From: Brevibacterium jeotgali
Lineage (GTDB): Bacteria; Actinomycetota; Actinomycetes; Actinomycetales; Brevibacteriaceae
Assembly (NCBI RefSeq): GCF_900169175.1
Contig: NZ_FXZM01000007.1
Location: 122,187 to 186,186, forward strand
Length of the DNA: 64,000 nucleotides
Reading direction: 5' to 3'
The notes below the pieces were generated by a model that ran no database searches, was not told the origin of the DNA, and saw nothing but the letters and a program-made list of their open reading frames with translations. Below, piece after piece: positions 15,726 through 23,443 of the stretch. The position numbers were made by a program, and so were the translations under genes. Within the stretch, counting starts at the first letter, position 1. Each line of letters opens with the position of its first letter.

Positions 15726-16703
15726 TCAGTACGCGAGCGAGCGGTCGACGGCGTCGAGGATGCGGTCGAGATCGGGAAGGTAGTGCTCTTCGAGCTTCGA
15801 GGGCGGGTACGGAGTGTGGAATCCGCCGACCCGCAGGACCGGGGCCTCGAGGTGGAAGAAGCTGCGCTCTGAGATGCGCGCGGCGAGCTCAGCGCCCAGC
15901 CCCAAGAACACCGGGGCCTCGTGGGCGACGACCAGGCGACCGGTGCGCTTCACCGACTCCTCGACGGTGTCGAAGTCGATCGGGCTGAGGCTGCGGAGGT
16001 CGACGACCTCGACGCTCGCACCCTCGTCGGCCTTCGCATTCGCGACATCCAGCGCAGTGGGCACGAGCGGGCCGTACGACACGAGCGTGAGGTCGGTGCC
16101 CTCGCGCACGATCTGAGCGGAGTGCGTCCGGGGACCGCGCTCGTCCGTGTCGACGTCGCCCTTCATCCAGTACCGGCGCTTCGGTTCGAAGAACATCACC
16201 GGGTCGTCGCTGCGGATCGCGTCCTGGATCATCCAGTACGCATCGTGGGCCGTCGACGGGGCGATGACCCGCAGTCCCGCGTGGTGCGCGAAGACCGCTT
16301 CAGGACTCTCGGAGTGGTGTTCGGGGGAACCGATCCCGCCGCCGTACGGCACGCGGATGACCACGGGGATGTTCTCGTTGCCGCCGGTGCGGGCATGGAG
16401 CTTCGCGACCTGGGTGACGATCTGGTCGTACGCGGGGAAGATGAAGGCGTCGAACTGGATCTCGATCACGGGACGGTAGCCGCGGATCGCCATTCCGATG
16501 GACGTGCCGACGATCCCGGACTCCGCGAGCGGCGCGTCGATGACCCGCTGTTCGCCGAAGTCCTTCTGGAGGCCCTCGGTCACGCGGAACACGCCGCCGA
16601 GCTTCCCGATGTCCTCGCCGATGAGCACGACCCTGGGGTCATCCTCCATCGACTTGCGAAGTCCCGCCGTGATCGCCTTCGACAGAGGCATGGTGCTCGT
16701 CAT
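15726..16703 (-). CDS. bkdB: 2-oxoacid dehydrogenase E1 beta subunit
   Basis: This 325-residue transketolase-like subunit pairs with E1alpha to decarboxylate branched-chain 2-oxo acids. Typical stretches are ALRKSMEDD-like KAITAGLRKSMEDDPRVVL, the GEDIGKLGGVFRVTEGL cofactor region, DAPLAESGIVGTSIG, VRVPYGGGIGSPEHHSES and LRSLSPIDFDT. The start at 16703 lies one base after the E1alpha stop (TGATATG) with GAGGAG inside the end of E1alpha; the longer frame upstream belongs to E1alpha. The length is as usual for the family. Confidence 0.92.
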   Translation of the reverse strand: MTSTMPLSKAITAGLRKSMEDDPRVVLIGEDIGKLGGVFRVTEGLQKDFGEQRVIDAPLAESGIVGTSIGMAIRGYRPVIEIQFDAFIFPAYDQIVTQVAKLHARTGGNENIPVVIRVPYGGGIGSPEHHSESPEAVFAHHAGLRVIAPSTAHDAYWMIQDAIRSDDPVMFFEPKRRYWMKGDVDTDERGPRTHSAQIVREGTDLTLVSYGPLVPTALDVANAKADEGASVEVVDLRSLSPIDFDTVEESVKRTGRLVVAHEAPVFLGLGAELAARISERSFFHLEAPVLRVGGFHTPYPPSKLEEHYLPDLDRILDAVDRSLAY

Positions 16704-16704
16704 A

Positions 16705-17853
16705 TCAGGCGTGCTCCTCCACGTCGGCGAAGGAGTCGAGGTAGGCGAGGTAGGCATCGCGCTCCTCGTCGACCAGTGCATGGGGCTCGTTGTAGACGTG
16801 CGTCCACATGTCTTCGGGCGCAGGAGGCGTCATCTCCACGCACGCCGCACGGATGCGCGCAGCCATCTGATCGGCCTCTGCGTCGATCGCCGCGAATTCG
16901 TCGGCGGTCACGCCCTGGTTCTCGAGGTAGCGGCGCAGTCGCAGGATCGGGTCCTTCGCCGCCCAGGCCTCGGTCTCCGCAGCACTGCGGTACTTCGAGG
17001 GGTCGTCGGCCGTCGTGTGCGCGCCCATGCGGTACGTGAAGGACTCGATGAGGAGTGGGCCGTTGCCCGCGCGGATCGAGTCCGCACTGGCCCGTGCCAC
17101 AGCGTAGGTCGCCAGCACATCGTTGCCGTCGACACGGATGCCCGGGATCCCGAAGCCCTTGCCCCGCTGGTACAGGGGGGTCGGTGTCTGGGTGGAGGTG
17201 GGCTCCGAGATCGCCCACTGGTTGTTCTGGCAGTAGAAGAGGACCGGGGCGTTGAACGCCCCCGCGAACGTGAGTCCCTCCGACACGTCGCCCTGCGAGC
17301 TGGCGCCGTCGCCGAAGCAGGCGACTGCGATCGCATCACGGTCGATGTCACCGGTGCCCACATCGCCGTCCAACTGGATCCCCATGCCGTAGCCGGCAGC
17401 GTGGAGGACCTGGGAGCCGATCACGATCGTGTAGGTGTGGAAGCGGTTGGCCTGCGGGTCCCACCCGCCGTGGGTCTGACCGCGGAAGATGCCCAGCAGC
17501 TCCGTGGGGTCGATCCCGCGCGTCCAGGCGACGCCGTGCTCGCGGTATGTCGGGAAGACGAAGTCCTGCTTCCGCAGGGCGCGGCCCAGGCCAATCTGCG
17601 CGGCCTCCTGCCCCAGCAGCGGCGCCCACAGGCCCAGCTGGCCCTGGCGCTGCAGGGCGTTGCCCTCCGCGTCGACGCGGCGCACCAGCACCATGTCGCG
17701 ATAGAAGCCGAAGAGGTCCTGCGTGTCGAGTTCAGCCGCGAACACGTCGTATTCGCCTGAGCTGACACGCTCTCCCTCCGGGGTGAGCATCTGGATCATA
17801 TGCGGTGCCGCCTGCCTCTTCGCACGCGCTCCCGCTGAAATATCGGACGTCAT
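16705..17853 (-). CDS. bkdA: 2-oxoacid dehydrogenase E1 alpha subunit
   Basis: This 382-residue thiamine-diphosphate subunit has the TPP motif GDGASSQGD (181-189) ending in CQNNQWAIS, and the phosphorylation-loop region FTYRMGAHTTADDPSKYR. With E1beta it forms the alpha2beta2 decarboxylase feeding branched-chain acyl-CoA to fatty-acid primer synthesis and amino-acid breakdown. AGGAGAGGAGAGAACG precedes the ATG. It is first in the operon, 112 bp downstream of a strong -10/-35 pair. An acetoin or pyruvate dehydrogenase role is less likely given the alpha-chain pattern. Confidence 0.92.
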   Translation of the reverse strand: MTSDISAGARAKRQAAPHMIQMLTPEGERVSSGEYDVFAAELDTQDLFGFYRDMVLVRRVDAEGNALQRQGQLGLWAPLLGQEAAQIGLGRALRKQDFVFPTYREHGVAWTRGIDPTELLGIFRGQTHGGWDPQANRFHTYTIVIGSQVLHAAGYGMGIQLDGDVGTGDIDRDAIAVACFGDGASSQGDVSEGLTFAGAFNAPVLFYCQNNQWAISEPTSTQTPTPLYQRGKGFGIPGIRVDGNDVLATYAVARASADSIRAGNGPLLIESFTYRMGAHTTADDPSKYRSAAETEAWAAKDPILRLRRYLENQGVTADEFAAIDAEADQMAARIRAACVEMTPPAPEDMWTHVYNEPHALVDEERDAYLAYLDSFADVEEHA

Positions 17854-17938
17854 CGTTCTCTCCTCTCCTGGCCCTGCTCCCGGGTGTGGGCACAGCGCTC
17901 GGATGGTGGAGTGTCCACGGTTGTGTGGGCACTCCTGT

Positions 17939-17954
17939 CGTGATGCGTTTCACA
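17939..17954. promoter_or_regulatory. Crp/GlxR-type operator at the bkd start site
   Basis: CGTGA-TGCGTT-TCACA matches the cAMP-receptor consensus TGTGA-N6-TCACA at 9 of 10 positions. On the minus strand it begins about 11 bp downstream of the -10 box, so a bound regulator would cover roughly +4 to +19. Confidence 0.55.
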
Positions 17955-17964
17955 TCGCGGGATC

Positions 17965-17993
17965 AGAATACCTGAGCGCGTGAACCGTGCCAA
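17965..17993 (-). promoter_or_regulatory. Promoter of the bkd operon
   Basis: On the minus strand TTGGCA (17988-17993) and TATTCT (17965-17970) are spaced by exactly 17 bp. They lie 112 bp upstream of the E1alpha start. The rest of the gap to 18253 holds no gene; a direct repeat TGACGTC occurs at 18181-18187 and 18194-18200 and might be a second regulator site. Confidence 0.6.
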
Positions 17994-18253
17994 CCTGTGC
18001 TGTTCTCTGCCGTGCGCGTGCGCAATGCGCCGTCGAACGGGTGTCCCCGTGACGCATGGGATCGGCTCTCGATGATCATCGTGAGCACCCCCGGACTCCT
18101 CCAACGTACGGCCGCGCACCTCGCGTTAGAGGTTCCGAACAGCCGCCGCCGCGACCACCTGCGATCGCCCACAATCGCTCTGACGTCATACTTTGACGTC
18201 CGAGTAATCGCAGGTCAGACGGTGGGTCGACGCGGATCAGACGGCTTCGCCGC

Positions 18254-19900
18254 TCACGGCCGCGCGCCCTCGAAGGAGTGCGTGCTTCGCAGCGGGTCGT
18301 CGAAGAACCGGCTGTTCCTCTCCTGCCACTGCGTGAGCTCCGGGTGCCCGCCCTCCTCCAGATCTGTCACGGTGTTGTCGTAGAGCTCGCCGCCGTGCGC
18401 GTAGACCGGGCCGTCGAAGGCGGCGTCGATCCGCTCCTCGCTCCATCCCTTCTGGGCGAGCGCCTCCCTCTGCTCCGCCTCATCGAGGTCCACCGTGAGC
18501 GTCGTCCACTCCGCCGTGTCCTCATTGCGCGCGCCGTCGAGGTCGGGCACCAGATCCTGCTCGTGCTCGATGGACAGCATGTCGACCCCGTCCGGCGGCG
18601 CGAAGTCCGACACGGGCGCCCCGACCGTGAAGACGGTCGTGACGTTCACCCGCTGACGGAACTCCTCGTCGGCCAGCAGGGACGCGGCGACCAGTCCGCC
18701 CTGGGAGTAGCCGACGAGCATGACCTCGTCGTCCGGATCGACCCCTGCCTCCTCGATCGCCGTCCGGACCACCTCGTGCTGTGCGGATCGACGACCGGAT
18801 GCCGTTTCGAGATTCGTCGTGTGGTCGGTGGTCTCCCGCCCCGCACGCAGGGTGTTCCTCGTCGTCGCGGGCACGTACACGATGTGCCTCCTCCGACCGT
18901 CCGCGCCTGCCACCTGCTCGACCCGCACCCGCCCGTTGTCCCTCCCCCGCGACTGCGCCCACTGCCGTTCCCACAGCGCCCGGACCGATCCGGGGGCGTG
19001 CGCGCCGTCTGCACCTCCTGCGCCGGCCCGTCCGCGTCCGGTCCACTCCTCGACCACGTGCACATCGACCGGCGGACGATGCTGCGGATGGGGCATCAGA
19101 GTCTGGCCCCCGAAGAACCCGAACGGCGAGAGGCCGGCGAGCACGAACCCGGTCAGCGTCTGCGAGTCGCGCGGGATCGCGCCCCAATCCGCCGGGGTGA
19201 AGACGAGACCCGGAGGGACGCCCAGGAAGCCCGCCACGAAACCCGGGACCACGTGCTCCATCGCCGCCCCGGTGAGATCGGAGTGCTCGCCCGCCTGCTG
19301 CGCGGCCCAGACGGCGCCGTCCGCCAGGACGCCGAGCACCGCCTCCGCCCCGTGCTCCGCCACCTCCTCGACGTCGATCCCGGTGACCTGCTCGATGTGG
19401 TCGAAGACTCCCGCCTCCTTCGCCGCACTCCACACGTGGACGACGCCGGTGGCCACCACCAGCCCCTGCACCGCGGCATTCCCGACGACGACCATCGTGA
19501 CGGGGTGGAACACGACCGTGCGCACCCCGTGTCCCGCCACGTTCGCTGCGGTGTCGAGCGCGACGGCCAAGGAGGCCGCGATGAGTGCGTCAGCGGATTC
19601 GTAGGCGTCCGCGCATCCCCGCAGCGCAGTGGCGATGCCCCTGATCCGCACGCCCGCCCCGGCCGCGCGGGTGAAGAACCGTGCGCAGGCGACCTCGAGA
19701 GCCGCTCCCGTCACGGGCGACGCGGCAAGCGCGAGGACGGCGGGGTCCGCCTCCGCTCGCGCCAGCGCCACGAGCACCCTCTCGAACTCCTCGGCGCGGG
19801 CGGAGAGGACGTCTGCGCGCGCCCGCATGTCATCCAGACGCGCCGTCGTCCCACCCGACCCGCCGGTGACAGTGACGTCCTGTGACGGTCCCGCGCTCAT
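18254..19900 (-). CDS. Alpha/beta hydrolase with ESX-like helical N-terminus
   Basis: This 548-residue protein has an N-terminal helical region (about 20-125) resembling WXG100/LXG-type secretion modules. A hydrophobic Gly/Ala-rich stretch (125-230) follows, then a C-terminal alpha/beta-hydrolase domain. The nucleophile elbow is GYSQGG with S399; D449 in EHEQDLVPDLDG and H502 in VYAHGGELYD are candidate acid and base. It resembles DUF1023-type hydrolases next to Esx proteins in actinobacteria. No signal peptide is seen, which fits type VII export or surface display, but no ESX machinery is in the window. The ATG overlaps the preceding gene's stop (ATGA). The substrate is unknown; lipid ester or peptidoglycan are possible. 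Confidence 0.7.
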   Translation of the reverse strand: MSAGPSQDVTVTGGSGGTTARLDDMRARADVLSARAEEFERVLVALARAEADPAVLALAASPVTGAALEVACARFFTRAAGAGVRIRGIATALRGCADAYESADALIAASLAVALDTAANVAGHGVRTVVFHPVTMVVVGNAAVQGLVVATGVVHVWSAAKEAGVFDHIEQVTGIDVEEVAEHGAEAVLGVLADGAVWAAQQAGEHSDLTGAAMEHVVPGFVAGFLGVPPGLVFTPADWGAIPRDSQTLTGFVLAGLSPFGFFGGQTLMPHPQHRPPVDVHVVEEWTGRGRAGAGGADGAHAPGSVRALWERQWAQSRGRDNGRVRVEQVAGADGRRRHIVYVPATTRNTLRAGRETTDHTTNLETASGRRSAQHEVVRTAIEEAGVDPDDEVMLVGYSQGGLVAASLLADEEFRQRVNVTTVFTVGAPVSDFAPPDGVDMLSIEHEQDLVPDLDGARNEDTAEWTTLTVDLDEAEQREALAQKGWSEERIDAAFDGPVYAHGGELYDNTVTDLEEGGHPELTQWQERNSRFFDDPLRSTHSFEGARP

Positions 19901-20700
19901 CGACGCGGATCCCGCGTGCGGGTCTGCACACTCTCCTGCACGCCCTGCTGCACGCCCTGCTGCCTGGAGGCCACCTGCGCCGCCCCCGTGTGCCCGGAGT
20001 CCTCGCGCGCATGCGCCGCACTCTCCTGCACGCGCAAGAATGCCTCAGTCAGCTGCGCGACCAGCTCACGCCGCAGCACTCCGGACTCCGGATGGACGAT
20101 GGAGCGCACGCTCATGGTCGGGCACACGTCCGGCAGCGCCCAGCGCCCCACGACTGCGATGTCAGCGTGTGCGGACTCCGGCACGAGCTCTGCGAGGCGG
20201 CGGGCAGTGTCCGCGGTGTCGAACACGCCCAGCAGCAGCGCCCCGGGCAGGGGCGCCCGGACGGTCGCTGCATGGCCGCCGGCTTCGTCTGCCGCCCCCT
20301 GCGCGCTGTCGGGCTCGTGGGGCGCCCATCCCACGAGGACTGCGGAGGATCCGCTTCCCCACGCGGACTCAGCGATGAGAGTCCCGCGCGGTCCGAGGAA
20401 CCAGTGGACCGAACGCACCGGCGCCGCGTCCGCGAAGCCCATGACACGGTCGCAGAGTCCGTCTCCTCGCTCCGGCCGGCGGTCGGGAGACGCGTGCGCG
20501 CCCGTGCTCCGGGCCGGGCCAGTCGTCGACGCGGCGTCCCTCCTCAGTGCTGAGTCTGCGGCATCGAGCCTCTGGGCGACCGCTGCGGGACGCAGCACCG
20601 TGGGCCAGCGTCCGCCTCGGGTCAGAGCCGCGGAGAAGACGTCGAGCGCGCTCACCGCGCACCAGACCCTGCGGCCGTCCGGCGCACCCGTCGGACTCAC
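19897..20700 (-). CDS. Unknown protein between the WXG100-like and hydrolase genes
   Basis: This protein of about 267 residues has no recognised domain. The start is GTG at 20700, overlapping the stop of the upstream gene as GTGA; the longer open frame upstream is a shadow. Visible features are RVWCAVSALDVFSAALTRGGRW near the start, a beta-rich centre (VHWFLGPRGTLIAESAWGSGSSAVLVGW) and a C-terminal helix (LRRELVAQLTEAFLRVQESAAH). There is no signal peptide or clear TM helix. From position it could be a chaperone or specificity factor for the two exported partners, comparable in role to EspG, but I see no sequence support for that. Confidence 0.6.
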   Translation of the reverse strand: MSPTGAPDGRRVWCAVSALDVFSAALTRGGRWPTVLRPAAVAQRLDAADSALRRDAASTTGPARSTGAHASPDRRPERGDGLCDRVMGFADAAPVRSVHWFLGPRGTLIAESAWGSGSSAVLVGWAPHEPDSAQGAADEAGGHAATVRAPLPGALLLGVFDTADTARRLAELVPESAHADIAVVGRWALPDVCPTMSVRSIVHPESGVLRRELVAQLTEAFLRVQESAAHAREDSGHTGAAQVASRQQGVQQGVQESVQTRTRDPRR

Positions 20701-21056
20701 AGGAGACCCCCGAAGGGGACGGGGTTCGCCAGCCCGGGCAGCGGCAGGCCGGGCCCATCGCCTCCCGCCGCTGCAGCGGCTGCGAGCGCGTCCACCACAG
20801 CGCGCAGCGCATCGATGTGGGCGGTCAGCGCGTCGATGACGTCGTCGGCCAGACTCATGAGATCGTGCCCGTCGCGCACCCAGCCCGCCAGCGCATCCCT
20901 GAACGCCCCGCTGGAGGAAGCCCGCCACTCCACGTGCTGCGCCTCCTGACTGCGGGCGATGATGGCCCCGATCTCACCGGCCTGCGCCACCCACACCGCC
21001 CTGTCCGCCTCGAGCGTGTCGATCACTGCTGCCGCCGCCCCCGCGAAACTCGTCAT
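20697..21056 (-). CDS. WXG100-like small helical protein
   Basis: This 119-residue protein is predicted as a helical hairpin: helix 1 about residues 1-38, a turn with WRASSSGAF around residue 44-52 in the place of WXG, and helix 2 about 50-95. A Gly/Pro/Leu-rich tail follows. The layout fits the WXG100/ESAT-6 superfamily, whose members are exported by type VII systems as dimers. The start at 21056 has GGGGAG just upstream. It is the first gene of a three-gene unit with 4-bp overlaps. The motif match is weak, so the family call is moderate. Confidence 0.65.
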   Translation of the reverse strand: MTSFAGAAAAVIDTLEADRAVWVAQAGEIGAIIARSQEAQHVEWRASSSGAFRDALAGWVRDGHDLMSLADDVIDALTAHIDALRAVVDALAAAAAAGGDGPGLPLPGLANPVPFGGLL

Positions 21057-21261
21057 GACGCTCCCCTCTCCACCACGTGCCCTCCACCGCTCGGCCCCTC
21101 GCCCTTCGACACCTTTCATCGGCTCTGCGCGGTGCACCACCGCCTCCCGCCGCCTGTGGATGCGTCCTCCTCGATCCCCAGGGACCGGCGCGTGCGGGGA
21201 GCCGTCCACGTCCCGGGCAGTGACCTCAGGTGCGCACGCACCCGCGTGAGAGAATCGCGGC

Positions 21262-22689
21262 ATGACGAACCGTGTGCAGCTCGCCCAGATCGACCCCGCC
21301 CTCGCGCTCAGCCCTCTCGACGGGCGCTACCGCGACGACGCCGCTCCGCTCATCGACCACCTGTCGGAGGCCGCGCTCAACCGCAACCGGGTCCATGTCG
21401 AGGCCGAATGGTTCATCCACCTCGCCGAATCCGGCGCCGTGCGCGGCACCAGAGAGCTCCTCGAGGACGAGAAGACGCAGCTGCGCGAGTGGGCCGCAGG
21501 GTTCGACGCGGAGACGATCGACCAGCTGCGGACCTTCGAGGCCGTCACGGTTCACGACGTCAAGGCCGTCGAGTACTCGATCAAGGAGTTCCTCGACCAG
21601 ATCGGCGCGGGCGACCTCTCAGAGCTGGTCCACTTCTGCTGCACCTCGGAGGACGTCAACAACCTCTCGTACGCACTGGGGATCAAGGGCGCGGTCCAGG
21701 ACGTGTGGCTGCCGACCGCCCGGACGCTCGTCGACTCCCTGGCTGACATGGCCGACGAGCTCGCGGACACGGCTCTCCTCTCCCACACGCACGGCCAGCC
21801 CGCGACGCCGTCCACCATGGGCAAGGAGCTCGCGGTGTTCATCCACCGCCTGCGCCGCCAGCTGGCGCGCATCGAGAAGACGGAGTTCCTCGGCAAGATC
21901 AACGGTGCGACCGGCACCTACGCCGCCCACGTCGTCGCGTCCCCGGGCGTCGCATGGCCCGGCGTCGCACAGAACTTCGTCGAGCATCTGGGCCTGACCT
22001 TCAACCCGGTCACCACGCAGATCGAGTCGCACGACTGGCAGGCGGAGCTGTTCGCGGACATCAGCCGCTTCAACCGCATCTGCCACAACCTCGCCACAGA
22101 CATGTGGACCTACATCTCGATGGAGTACTTCACCCAGATCCCCGTCGAGGGCGCGACCGGCTCGTCGACCATGCCGCACAAGGTCAATCCGATCCGGTTC
22201 GAGAACGCAGAGGCGAACCTCGAGATCTCCAACGCACTGCTGGATTCGCTGGCCTCGACGCTCACGACCTCACGGCTCCAGCGCGACCTCACGGACTCGA
22301 CGACGCAGCGCAACATCGGAGTGGCCTTCGGCCACTCACTGCTCGCCCTCAACAACCTCGTCAAGGGCCTGGGACGCCTCGAATGCAACACCGACGCCCT
22401 GGAGGCAGACCTCGACCGCAATTGGGAGGTGCTCGCGGAGGCGATCCAGTCGGTCATGCGCGCGGCGTTCCTCCGCGGGGTCGGAGGCATGGACAATCCC
22501 TACGAGAAGCTCAAGGAACTCACCCGCGGTCACCGCGTCGACGGTCCTGCACTCCGGGAGTTCGTGAGCGGGCTCGGGCTGCCCGATGAGGACACGGCAC
22601 GCCTCGCGGCGCTCACCCCCGGCGCATACGTGGGGATCGCTGCAGAGATCGCTCGTGAGGAGACCGCCGCCTGGCGCGCCTCCCGCTGA
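21262..22689 (+). CDS. purB: Adenylosuccinate lyase
   Basis: This 475-residue fumarase/aspartase-superfamily enzyme works twice in purine synthesis, releasing fumarate from SAICAR and from adenylosuccinate. The start has the PurB pattern LSPLDGRYRDD, the active-site histidine lies in LLSHTHGQPATPSTMGKE, and the superfamily signature GSSTMPHKVNPIRFEN is present. It is the E. coli-type PurB by length and by its N-terminus. It is divergent from the ESX-like cassette (205-bp gap) and probably monocistronic. Confidence 0.95.
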   Translation: MTNRVQLAQIDPALALSPLDGRYRDDAAPLIDHLSEAALNRNRVHVEAEWFIHLAESGAVRGTRELLEDEKTQLREWAAGFDAETIDQLRTFEAVTVHDVKAVEYSIKEFLDQIGAGDLSELVHFCCTSEDVNNLSYALGIKGAVQDVWLPTARTLVDSLADMADELADTALLSHTHGQPATPSTMGKELAVFIHRLRRQLARIEKTEFLGKINGATGTYAAHVVASPGVAWPGVAQNFVEHLGLTFNPVTTQIESHDWQAELFADISRFNRICHNLATDMWTYISMEYFTQIPVEGATGSSTMPHKVNPIRFENAEANLEISNALLDSLASTLTTSRLQRDLTDSTTQRNIGVAFGHSLLALNNLVKGLGRLECNTDALEADLDRNWEVLAEAIQSVMRAAFLRGVGGMDNPYEKLKELTRGHRVDGPALREFVSGLGLPDEDTARLAALTPGAYVGIAAEIAREETAAWRASR

Positions 22690-22701
22690 GCCGGCGCCCC
22701 C

Positions 22702-23439
22702 TCAGGCGATGGCGATGTATTCGAGGACGGGGCGGCCTGCGCTGCCGTAGCGCGGCCTCCGCTCCAGGAGGCCCACGTCCGCCATCGCCTCGAGATAGCG
22801 CCGAGCCGTGACGCGGGAGACGCCGATCCGGTCGGCGGCCTCTGCCGCGGAGTGCCCCTCATCCGCGAGGAGTCCCAGGATCCGATCCTGCACGGCGTCC
22901 GGCACGCCCTTCGCCCGCTGCGGGCCGGTTCCCGCGCGCAGTCCCTCGACGGCTGCATCCACCTGCGACTGGGTGATCTGGCCGGCCCCTTCCTGCTCTG
23001 CTCCCAGCGACATGCGGAAGCTGCGGAACGCCTCGAGCTTGGTCTTGAAGACCGGGAAGGTGAACGGCTTGAGGATGTAGTGGACGACGCCGAGGGACAG
23101 CGCCTCCTGCACGACCTGCATGTCGCGTGCAGCGGTCACCGCTATGACGTCGACCGGCACCTTGCGGGCGCGGAGGCTGCGCACGAGCATCAGCCCGTGG
23201 CCATCGGGCAGGTTCATATCGAGGAGCACCAGGTCCACCCGTTCCGCGTCTATCCCGATGATCCGGTCCGTGAGCGCGGCAAGGGCGTGCTGCGCATTCC
23301 GCGCGATGCCCACGAGGTGGAATCCGTCCACGCGGTCGACGTAGGACGCGTGCGCCTTCGCCGCGATCTCCTCGTCCTCGACCACGAGCACGCCGAACGG
23401 GGCCTCTCCGCGACCCGCCGGCTCACCTGCTTCCCTCAT
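22702..23439 (-). CDS. CitB/DcuR-type response regulator
   Basis: This is a regulator of about 245 residues with an N-terminal receiver domain (phosphoacceptor D74 in LVLLDMNLPDGHG, lysine in YILKPFTF). The C-terminal helix-turn-helix (AAEAADRIGVSRVTARRYLEAM) is of the DcuR/CitB kind. It probably controls uptake or use of a C4-dicarboxylate or citrate sensed by its partner kinase. The start at 23439 lies 5 bp after the kinase stop; a longer start would overlap the kinase. No transporter target gene is adjacent. Confidence 0.88.
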   Translation of the reverse strand: MREAGEPAGRGEAPFGVLVVEDEEIAAKAHASYVDRVDGFHLVGIARNAQHALAALTDRIIGIDAERVDLVLLDMNLPDGHGLMLVRSLRARKVPVDVIAVTAARDMQVVQEALSLGVVHYILKPFTFPVFKTKLEAFRSFRMSLGAEQEGAGQITQSQVDAAVEGLRAGTGPQRAKGVPDAVQDRILGLLADEGHSAAEAADRIGVSRVTARRYLEAMADVGLLERRPRYGSAGRPVLEYIAIA

Positions 23440-23443
23440 GCGC

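Noticed and set aside
18181..18200. TGACGTC direct repeat as a definite operator
   Set aside because: Only two 7-base copies are present and no known regulator fits, so it is noted only in the promoter entry.
19897..20928. Longer version of the middle ESX-cassette protein
   Set aside because: The first part reads the WXG100-like gene in another frame, and the GTG at 20700 overlaps that gene's stop.
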